The notes under the pieces were generated by a model. The model saw only the letters and a list, made by a program, of their open reading frames with translations, had not been told where the DNA came from and made no database searches. DNA of 64,000 bases. It comes from Novosphingobium meiothermophilum. Its GTDB lineage: Bacteria > Pseudomonadota > Alphaproteobacteria > Sphingomonadales > Sphingomonadaceae. The first letter of the stretch is position 1. Each line of letters starts with the position of its first letter. Position numbers and translations under genes: made by a program. Of the stretch, positions 45,024 through 51,799 are shown one piece after another. Where the stretch lies: assembly GCF_003171715.1 (NCBI RefSeq), contig NZ_QGHL01000008.1, positions 310,001 through 374,000 of the forward strand, in the 5' to 3' direction.

Positions 45024-45494
45024 TCAGGACGGGCCAAGGCCGAAGGCTGCGCGCTCCAGATCTATGTAAACCTTGCAGATCTTCGCCATGGTGATGATGT
45101 ACATCGCCGATGGCGGCAGGTTCATGTAATCGTTGTTCTTGTACATGAAGGTGATGTTCTCGGCCAGGGTATCGGCCCCGGTCTTGAGTTCGAGCAGGCA
45201 CTTGGTGCGTCCGCGCTTGACCATGGCCTCGGCGAGCGTGTCGTCGGCATAGATGAAGTTCTGGCTGTCATTCATGCCTTGCGCATAAGCGGCGCGCGCT
45301 TCGGGCTTCATCGAGAGCCACTGCTTGCGATCGTTGACGTAGCCAGCTGCCATCGCCGCCGAGGAAGCCGCCATTGCAAGGGCGATGGTGCCAGCCTTCA
45401 AGGTGCCGCTGATCCACGGGAAGCGGAGGGATGCGCGGCGGTGCGGCGCGCTGCGGCGCAGCGATGGGCGGTGACGGCGCGATGCGGTGCTCAT
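45024..45494 (-). CDS. Uncharacterised exported protein
   Basis: A protein of about 156 residues that I do not recognise. A long basic N-terminal region is followed by a hydrophobic segment, TLKAGTIALAMAASSAAMAAG, read as a signal peptide with an extended n-region ending near AMAA. The mature part has two cysteines (KCLLE and KICKV) that could form a disulfide, and a YxxGMNDSQNFIYADD motif. ATG 45494 was chosen because AGGA precedes it. No partner gene is adjacent. I cannot assign a function. Confidence 0.55.
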   Translation of the reverse strand: MSTASRRHRPSLRRSAPHRRASLRFPWISGTLKAGTIALAMAASSAAMAAGYVNDRKQWLSMKPEARAAYAQGMNDSQNFIYADDTLAEAMVKRGRTKCLLELKTGADTLAENITFMYKNNDYMNLPPSAMYIITMAKICKVYIDLERAAFGLGPS

Positions 45495-46017
45495 ATGCGG
45501 TTCCTGACAATGGCCGGGCACAAAGGCCCGGAATGGAAATACTGCCTGTTCATTCTAAGCCTGATGCGATCGGCCCGAAGCGGTCAAAGCCTCCGCTTTG
45601 GCCGAAGTTGCAGGCCGTGGCGGCCGAGGCGTGCCTGCCGAGGCAGAGAATGCTGCAGGTCGGCACGGTTTTGAAGGCAGTGCCCTCTTCAATAAAACTC
45701 CGGAACCGATCAATCACCATCCATTACCGATGGTCCTTCAATTGACTTGCGAACTCACTCTGCCACCTTATCGAATGTTATAGGGAATGAGGGGTTCCAT
45801 TTTCGATGGATATTCATCCAATGCAGATCATTGAACGATTATGATCTGTGATTTTCGTCATTAAACTGATCATCGATAATCATAGGATGAATTGCGTTGA
45901 TGCAGGGAATTGATCCCTGATCTTCATAAAAATCAATCCATTTTTCGGGAAGCATGCCGATACTTTCTTCGTGATTTCACGAAACCCTTTTTTGTGCGCA
46001 AAATCCAGGAGGATTAC
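45495..46017. other. AT-rich intergenic region upstream of the adhesin
   Basis: 523 bases with no gene that I can support. From about 45680 it becomes markedly AT-rich against the GC-rich surroundings. It contains a 9-pair stem, GGTCAAAGC/GCTTTGGCC (45582-45603), a near-palindrome at 45867-45882 and a 6-bp-arm dyad CAGGGA/TCCCTG at 45903-45919. A weak candidate promoter is TTGCGA (45747) with TCGAAT 18 bases on. It probably holds the regulatory region of the adhesin gene. Confidence 0.5.
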
Positions 46018-49000
46018 ATGGCGAATATGAGGTCGAAACTGTTGCGGAGCACCACGCTGCCCATCGCGGTCGTGCTGGCTGCGCCGGCAATGGCGCAAAC
46101 GGTCACGATCGGTGGTGACGATGTGCTCGTGGATGATGGGGTTGGAGGCTACACCGCAAACAACGGCGGCACGCTGAATACGAACGGCGGTTCGATCAAC
46201 ACCAACGGTGGCGGTGTCTCCACCAACGGCGGTGCAGTGAACACGGGTGGCGGGTCGCTGACCGTCGGCGGAACCACCAACCTGAACGGCACAACCAACC
46301 TGAACGGCACAACCAACACCAACGGCATTACCAACACCGGAAACATCACCACCACCACGCTGACTGGCAACGTTACCGGCAATCTTACGGGTAATGTCAC
46401 CGGCAACGTGACCGGCAATCTCACGGGCAATGTCACCGGCGATGTGACCGGCAACCTGACAGGCAATGTCACGGGTGACGTGACGGGGAACCTGACGGGT
46501 GATGTGACGGGCAACGTGACCGGGGACGTGACCGGCAATCTCACGGGCAATGTCACCGGCGATGTGACCGGCAACCTGACGGGCAATGTCACGGGCGACG
46601 TGACGGGGAACCTGACGGGTGATGTGACGGGCAACGTGACCGGGGACGTGACCGGCAACCTGACGGGCAATGTCACCGGCGATGTGACCGGCAACCTGAC
46701 GGGCAATGTCACGGGCGACGTGACGGGGAACCTGACGGGTGATGTGACGGGTAACCTGACGGGCAACGTGACCGGCGGCAGCGTGACGGCCAGCACGCTT
46801 GACGTTTCCGGCGCGACCACGACCGCAGGCATCACCAACACCGGCAACATCCAGACGGGATCGGTCTCAGGCACGGGCGGCACGCTTACGCTTGATTCCG
46901 ACAATGCCCCTGGCGGCAGCTATGTGGCGATCACGGATACCGACATCACGCTGCATGGCGGCACGGCATCGACCACTGTCCTCATCAACGACAGCGGCGT
47001 GACGATCACCGACACGAACAACGGCACGACCTTTGTGCTGGATGACAGCGGCAACGGCACCTTCACCGGCACGGTGACTGCGGCCGGCATCGTGTCGAGC
47101 GGCGATCTCGACATGGGTGGCAATGACATCAACAATGTCGGCACGATCAACGCAGCCACCGGCAACATCGCCACGGTGAACTCGACCACAGTGAACTCCA
47201 CCACGGTGAACAACAGCGGCGCGGTGAACACCGCAACGCTGGCAACCACGGGCAATGCTTCGGTCGGCGGTGCGCTGGCGGTGACGGGTGCCACCACCAC
47301 CAACGGCATTACCAATACCGGTTCCATCACCACGGATTCGCTGACCTCGACCACGTCGAGCACCGGTGCAACCACGACCACCACGCTGACCTCGTCGGGT
47401 CTCGCCTCGCTCAATGGCGGCGTCGAAACCAATGGCGCGAACATCTCCACCAGCGGTGGCAATATCGCCACGGCAGCCGGTTCGATCTCGACCACAACGG
47501 GTTCGATCAGCACGCAGCAGGGCAACATCAGCTCGCAATCCGGTGATATCACCACCTTCTCCGGCAATGTCGGCACCACCACGGGCACCGTCTATGGCGC
47601 AAGCGGCAACTTCGGCACGGTGAACGCCGGATCCGGCAACATCACCACGGTCAACTCCACCACGGTGAACGCGCAGAACGTGAATGCTTCGGGCGCGATT
47701 TCCGGCAACACGATCGTGGCCGGGGCCGGTGGCCTTACCTCGAACGGGGCGACGACGCTGAACGGCACCGCAACGCTGAACGGCGCGACCACGGTCAACA
47801 ACACCCTGAACGTGACCGGTGCGACAACCACGGCGGGTATCAGCAACACCGGCAACATCAGCAACACGGGCAACCTGACCAATGGCGGCAACGCCTCCAT
47901 CGGCGGAAACCTGGCGGTGACGGGCGCCACGACCACCAACGGTATCACCAATACCGGCGCGATCAGCACCACGACGCTGACTTCGGGCACGTCGAACACG
48001 GGTGCCACCACCACCACCACGCTGACCGCCAATGGTGCTGCCACGCTGAACGGTGCAACCACGGTCAACAACACCCTCAACGTGACGGGTGCAACGACCA
48101 CGGCAGGCATCACCAACACCGGCAACATCAACAATTCGGGTGCAGTCAACACCGCAACGCTGGCAACCACGGGCAATGCATCGGTCGGCGGTGCGTTGGC
48201 GGTGACGGGAGCCACCACGACCAACGGCATCACCAATACCGGCAACCTCAGCAACTCCGGCACGTTCACCAATGGCGGCAATGCCTCCATCGGTGGCTCG
48301 CTGGCGGTGACGGGTGCGACGACCACCAACGGTATCACCAATACCGGCGCGCTGACCACCGGCACGCTTTCGACATCGGGCAACGCTTCGGTAGGCGGAA
48401 GCTTCACCGTTGCGGGTGATATCTCGACCAGCTCCGGCACGATCACGGGCGCCACGCTCGTCTCGACCGGCGCGACCAGCGTCGGCACCAACCTCACTGT
48501 TGGCGGAACGGCTTCGGTTGCGGGCAATGCCTCGGTTGGCGGCAACTTCACCGTCACGGGCAACTATGTCAGCACGGCGGGTAACATCACCACCGGTTCG
48601 GGCCAGATTGCCGCAGGCGCGGTGACGATCAATGCCGGCAATGGCGGCAAGATCGCGGGGCTTTCCAACGCCACGCTTTCGGCCACCTCGACCGAGGCTG
48701 TCACCGGGCAGCAGCTCTTTGCCACCAACAGTGCGCTGACCACGCTTCAGGGCCGCGTCAGCACGCTGGAAACCACCTTCGGCCAGCTTGTGGTAAACAA
48801 CCGCAAGGCCTTCCAGGGTGTGGCCATGGGCTTCGCTTCGACGGCAGCCCCGCTGAACCTTGCCAACGGCGAATCGGGTCTTGCGGGCGGCGTCGGCACG
48901 TTCGAGGGCGAATGGGCTGCCGCAATCCGCGCACAGGCCGTCACTTCCAGCGGGTTCGGCATCGGCGCGAATGTCGGCTTCTCGAAGGATGCCTTCGGTG

Positions 49001-49029
49001 CGGGCGTGGGTGCCAGCATCAAGTTCTGA
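46018..49029 (+). CDS. YadA-like trimeric autotransporter adhesin
   Basis: A 1003-residue surface protein. A signal peptide ends near APAMAQ (residue 27). A low-complexity Thr/Asn/Gly passenger follows, including 34 consecutive four-residue repeats (N or D, L or V, T, G; residues 118-253), then longer modules such as TGATTTNGITNTG. A YadA-type stalk motif, LSNATLSATSTEAVTGQQL, begins at residue 882, then a short coiled coil and a roughly 70-residue membrane anchor ending in Phe. Proteins of this class form trimeric fibres for adhesion or aggregation. The start has an ideal AGGAGG (46007-46012), 5 bases upstream, implying strong translation. Confidence 0.85.
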   Translation: MANMRSKLLRSTTLPIAVVLAAPAMAQTVTIGGDDVLVDDGVGGYTANNGGTLNTNGGSINTNGGGVSTNGGAVNTGGGSLTVGGTTNLNGTTNLNGTTNTNGITNTGNITTTTLTGNVTGNLTGNVTGNVTGNLTGNVTGDVTGNLTGNVTGDVTGNLTGDVTGNVTGDVTGNLTGNVTGDVTGNLTGNVTGDVTGNLTGDVTGNVTGDVTGNLTGNVTGDVTGNLTGNVTGDVTGNLTGDVTGNLTGNVTGGSVTASTLDVSGATTTAGITNTGNIQTGSVSGTGGTLTLDSDNAPGGSYVAITDTDITLHGGTASTTVLINDSGVTITDTNNGTTFVLDDSGNGTFTGTVTAAGIVSSGDLDMGGNDINNVGTINAATGNIATVNSTTVNSTTVNNSGAVNTATLATTGNASVGGALAVTGATTTNGITNTGSITTDSLTSTTSSTGATTTTTLTSSGLASLNGGVETNGANISTSGGNIATAAGSISTTTGSISTQQGNISSQSGDITTFSGNVGTTTGTVYGASGNFGTVNAGSGNITTVNSTTVNAQNVNASGAISGNTIVAGAGGLTSNGATTLNGTATLNGATTVNNTLNVTGATTTAGISNTGNISNTGNLTNGGNASIGGNLAVTGATTTNGITNTGAISTTTLTSGTSNTGATTTTTLTANGAATLNGATTVNNTLNVTGATTTAGITNTGNINNSGAVNTATLATTGNASVGGALAVTGATTTNGITNTGNLSNSGTFTNGGNASIGGSLAVTGATTTNGITNTGALTTGTLSTSGNASVGGSFTVAGDISTSSGTITGATLVSTGATSVGTNLTVGGTASVAGNASVGGNFTVTGNYVSTAGNITTGSGQIAAGAVTINAGNGGKIAGLSNATLSATSTEAVTGQQLFATNSALTTLQGRVSTLETTFGQLVVNNRKAFQGVAMGFASTAAPLNLANGESGLAGGVGTFEGEWAAAIRAQAVTSSGFGIGANVGFSKDAFGAGVGASIKF
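46369..46776 (+). repeat. 34-copy 12-bp coding tandem repeat with a 120-bp higher-order unit
   Basis: Each 12-bp unit encodes one (N/D)(L/V)TG tetrapeptide. From 46441 the units are organised into 120-bp blocks: 46441-46560 and 46561-46680 differ at four positions, and 46681-46751 repeats the second block exactly before diverging. All periods are multiples of three, so copy-number change keeps the adhesin frame. Confidence 0.9.
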
Positions 49030-49056
49030 TCCTTCCGCAAGCGAAGCAGGAAACTG

Positions 49057-49090
49057 GAGCGGGCCCGGCAACGGGTCCGCTCTTTTCTTT
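49057..49090 (+). terminator. Rho-independent terminator of the adhesin gene
   Basis: An 11-pair stem (GAGCGGGCCCG/CGGGTCCGCTC, one G-T pair) with loop GCAA is followed by TTTTCTTT. It lies 28 bases after the adhesin stop codon. Confidence 0.88.
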
Positions 49091-49242
49091 GTCCCGGACA
49101 TTTTCCCGCTTCGGGCATGGCGCGCGCAGCGCCCGTTGCGGCCCGATTGGTGCCACAGCGGATACGCTGTGTTGCGCCGGGCATGTTTGCGCGTCTGGCT
49201 GCCGGGCTGTTAGGTGTGTCTTCTGTGCTGCCGGGAGTGAAA

Positions 49243-49275
49243 CACCCTATTGTATGTGTTGCATACAATAGGGTG
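49243..49275. promoter_or_regulatory. Perfect 14-bp-arm palindrome upstream of the formate dehydrogenase operon
   Basis: CACCCTATTGTATG (49243-49256) and CATACAATAGGGTG (49262-49275) are exact inverted copies around TGTTG. The site ends 18 bases before the fdsG ATG. It is AT-rich at its core and has no T-tract, and the adhesin already has its own terminator. An operator overlapping the transcription start is the best reading. The TTGTATG/CATACAA core resembles dyads bound by GntR-type repressors; no regulator gene is adjacent. Confidence 0.6.
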
Positions 49276-49293
49276 CAGGGGTAATCTGATGCC

Positions 49294-49722
49294 ATGGAGA
49301 GGTTGAAGGAAATCATCGCGGCCCATGCCGGGCAGGAAGGGCCGCTGTTGCCGATCCTGCATGACGTTCAGGCCGAATATGGGCATGTGAGCGAGGAGGC
49401 GGTTCGCATGATTGCCGCGGCGCTGAACCTCAGCCGCGCCGAAGTGCACGGTGTCGTCAGCTTCTACCATGATTTCCGCGACGAGCCTGATGGTCGCGCG
49501 GTGCTGAAGCTGTGCCGGGCGGAAGCCTGCCAGGCGCGCGGGGTTGAAGCACTGGCGCAAGGCATTGCCGAACACCCCCGTGTGAAAGTGGAGACGGTCT
49601 ATTGCCTTGGCCTGTGCTCGGTCGGGCCGAATGCGCTTGCCGGAGCCAAGGTTCACGCGCGGCTTGATGCGGCTAAGCTGGCGGCGCTGGTTGATGCACT
49701 GGCGGCTGAGGTGGCGGCATGA
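49294..49722 (+). CDS. fdsG: NAD-dependent formate dehydrogenase gamma subunit
   Basis: A 142-residue NuoE-like subunit with a thioredoxin-fold [2Fe-2S] domain. The helical N-terminal part (PLLPILHDVQAEYGHVSEEA) and the four cluster cysteines in LCRAEACQ and VYCLGLCSVGP are present. It passes electrons within the soluble FdsABG complex that oxidises formate to CO2 with NAD+. First gene of the operon; its stop overlaps fdsB by four bases. Confidence 0.92.
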   Translation: MERLKEIIAAHAGQEGPLLPILHDVQAEYGHVSEEAVRMIAAALNLSRAEVHGVVSFYHDFRDEPDGRAVLKLCRAEACQARGVEALAQGIAEHPRVKVETVYCLGLCSVGPNALAGAKVHARLDAAKLAALVDALAAEVAA

Positions 49723-51257
49723 CGCTCGTGCGGATCAGCGAAGATGCGCTGGCTCTGGCCTGCGGGGCAGACGAGGTTGCGGCGGCATTTGCCGCAGCGG
49801 GATGCACGGTTGAGCGCGTGTCATCGTGGGGAATGCACTGGCTGGAGCCACTGGCCGAGATCGGCGGAGAGGGTTTCGGCCCGCTGGAGCCGGAAGACGT
49901 GGCGGCGGTGCTGGGCGGAACTTCGTCCAAGGCCGTCGGGCGGATCGAGGATCACCCCTTCATCGCCCGCCAGCAGCGCTTCATCTTTGCCCGTGCCGGG
50001 AAAACGCGCCCCCTCAGCCTTGAGGATTATGCCGCGCATGGCGGCTGGCAGGGACTGGCCAGGGCGCGCGAGATCGGGCCGGAAGCAACGATCGATGAGG
50101 TCGTGCAGTCGGGCCTGCGTGGGCGCGGCGGTGCGGGCTTCCCGGCCGGGATCAAGTGGACCACGGTCGCGCGAGCAGCCGCAAGCCGCAAATACATTGT
50201 CTGCAATGCCGATGAGGGCGACAGCGCCACCTTTGCCGACCGCATGGTGATGGAAGGCGATCCCTTCCTCCTTATCGAGGGCATGGCGATTGCCGCTCAT
50301 GCGGTGGGGGCGCAGAAGGGCTTTGTCTATATCCGCAGCGAATACCCCCATGCCATCACGAAGATGGCGGCGGCGGTGCGGGCCAGCGCCCATCTGGTGG
50401 CTCCGTTCGAACTTGAAGTGCGCGTGGGCGCGGGGGCCTATGTCTGCGGCGAGGAGACCTCGCTGCTCAACAGCCTTGAAGGCAGGCGCGGCGAAGTGCG
50501 GGCCAAGCCGCCGCTGCCCGCGCTCGAAGGGTTGTTCGGCAGGCCGACCGTCGTCAACAACGTGCTGACCCTTGCCTCGGTGCCGTGGATTCTGGCCCAT
50601 GGCGGCGATGCCTATGCCAATGTCGGTTTTGGCCGCTCGAAGGGCACCATGCCGATCCAGCTTGCGGGCAATGTGAAGCATGGCGGGCTGTTCGAAGTGG
50701 GCTTCGGGATCACGCTGGGCGAACTGGTGAACGATGTCGGCGGGGGCACGGCATCGGGCCGTCCGGTGCGGGCGGTGCAGGTGGGCGGGCCGCTGGGCGC
50801 CTATCACACGCCGGCCGATTTCCACCTGCCGTTCGACTACGAAGCGTTTGCCGCAGCGGACGGGCTGATCGGCCATGCCGGGATCACCGTGTTCGACGAT
50901 ACTGCCGACATGAGCGCGCAGGCCCGCTTTGCCATGGCGTTCTGCGCGGCGGAAAGCTGCGGCAAGTGCACCCCCTGCCGCATCGGCTCCACGCGCGGGG
51001 TGGAGCTGATCGACCGCATCCGCGCCCGTTCTGGCCGCGCGCCGGACCGGGTCGAAGTGCTGCCGCAGATGCACAATGCCCGCAAGACGGAGCGTTCGCT
51101 GGCCGAAGAGATCGCCTTGCTGGAAGACCTGTGCGAGACGATGAAGTTCGGCTCGCTCTGCGCGCTGGGCGGCTTCACGCCCTATCCGGTGCTTTCTGCC
51201 TTGCGCAACTTCCCGCAGGATTTCGGCGCGGATGGCGCACGGGAAGCGGCGGAGTGA
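49719..51257 (+). CDS. fdsB: NAD-dependent formate dehydrogenase beta subunit
   Basis: A 512-residue NuoF-like flavoprotein carrying FMN, the NAD site and a [4Fe-4S] cluster. An N-terminal thioredoxin-like extension (about 1-75) precedes the FMN/NADH domain with SGLRGRGGAGFPAGIKW and GAGAYVCGEETSLLNSLEG. The cluster ligands are in ESCGKCTPCRIG and a later SLCALGG cysteine. It is the NAD+-reducing module of the formate dehydrogenase. It is coupled to fdsG (4-base overlap) and mobA (TGATG). Confidence 0.94.
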   Translation: MTLVRISEDALALACGADEVAAAFAAAGCTVERVSSWGMHWLEPLAEIGGEGFGPLEPEDVAAVLGGTSSKAVGRIEDHPFIARQQRFIFARAGKTRPLSLEDYAAHGGWQGLARAREIGPEATIDEVVQSGLRGRGGAGFPAGIKWTTVARAAASRKYIVCNADEGDSATFADRMVMEGDPFLLIEGMAIAAHAVGAQKGFVYIRSEYPHAITKMAAAVRASAHLVAPFELEVRVGAGAYVCGEETSLLNSLEGRRGEVRAKPPLPALEGLFGRPTVVNNVLTLASVPWILAHGGDAYANVGFGRSKGTMPIQLAGNVKHGGLFEVGFGITLGELVNDVGGGTASGRPVRAVQVGGPLGAYHTPADFHLPFDYEAFAAADGLIGHAGITVFDDTADMSAQARFAMAFCAAESCGKCTPCRIGSTRGVELIDRIRARSGRAPDRVEVLPQMHNARKTERSLAEEIALLEDLCETMKFGSLCALGGFTPYPVLSALRNFPQDFGADGAREAAE

Positions 51258-51799
51258 TGCACAGGCCCCTTCTGGGCGCGGTTCTTGCCGGTGGCCGTTC
51301 CACCCGTTTCGGCAGCGACAAGGCCTTTGCGCGGCTGGGCGGACGCACCCTTCTGGAACGGGCGGTCGAAGGGCTTGGGATCATGTGTGATGCCGTGGTC
51401 GTCGCCGGGCGCGAAGATGCGCCCGTGCCAACGCTGCCGGACTGGCCCCGGCCCGGCATGGGGCCACTGGGCGGGATCGCGGCGGCGCTGCGCCATGCGC
51501 AGGAGGCAGGCTATGGCGAAGTGCTGACCTGTCCGGTCGATAGCGTGGGGCTGGCGGCGGACCTTCCCGCCCAGTTGCGTCCTGCCCCGGCCTATTGCGA
51601 AAGCCAGCCTGTGATCGGACTGTGGCCCGTTTCGGCTCTTGCCGAACTGGAAGCCCTGCTGCGAAGCGACGCGTGCCATTCGCTGCGCGCCTTTGCCGGG
51701 CGGATCGGGGCGCGGGCGGTGCCGCTTTCGCAAGAACCTGCTAATATCAACACACCGGCAGACCTTGAGTCTGCGGAGAGGCGATCCCATGGGTTATGA
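51257..51799 (+). CDS. mobA: Molybdenum cofactor guanylyltransferase
   Basis: A 180-residue enzyme that transfers GMP from GTP to Mo-molybdopterin to build the bis-MGD cofactor needed by FdsA. The nucleotidyltransferase signature AVLAGGRSTRFGSDKAFARL lies at the N terminus, and GPLGGIAAALRHA and CPVDSVGL (metal-binding Asp) follow. ATG 51257 overlaps the fdsB stop and the 3' end overlaps fdsA by 11 bases, so cofactor synthesis is locked into the operon. Confidence 0.9.
   Translation: MHRPLLGAVLAGGRSTRFGSDKAFARLGGRTLLERAVEGLGIMCDAVVVAGREDAPVPTLPDWPRPGMGPLGGIAAALRHAQEAGYGEVLTCPVDSVGLAADLPAQLRPAPAYCESQPVIGLWPVSALAELEALLRSDACHSLRAFAGRIGARAVPLSQEPANINTPADLESAERRSHGL

Noticed and set aside
46369-46776. 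Possible CRISPR array
   Set aside because: The repeats are contiguous 12-bp coding units without unique spacers and stay in one open frame.
46149-49101. Long Val/Thr/Pro-rich and Arg/Gly-rich open frames antisense to the adhesin
   Set aside because: They arise from the 12-bp repeat read backwards; the plus strand has the signal peptide, anchor and Shine-Dalgarno.
49243-49275. Intrinsic terminator of the adhesin
   Set aside because: It has no T-tract on either strand, and a canonical terminator lies at 49057-49090.
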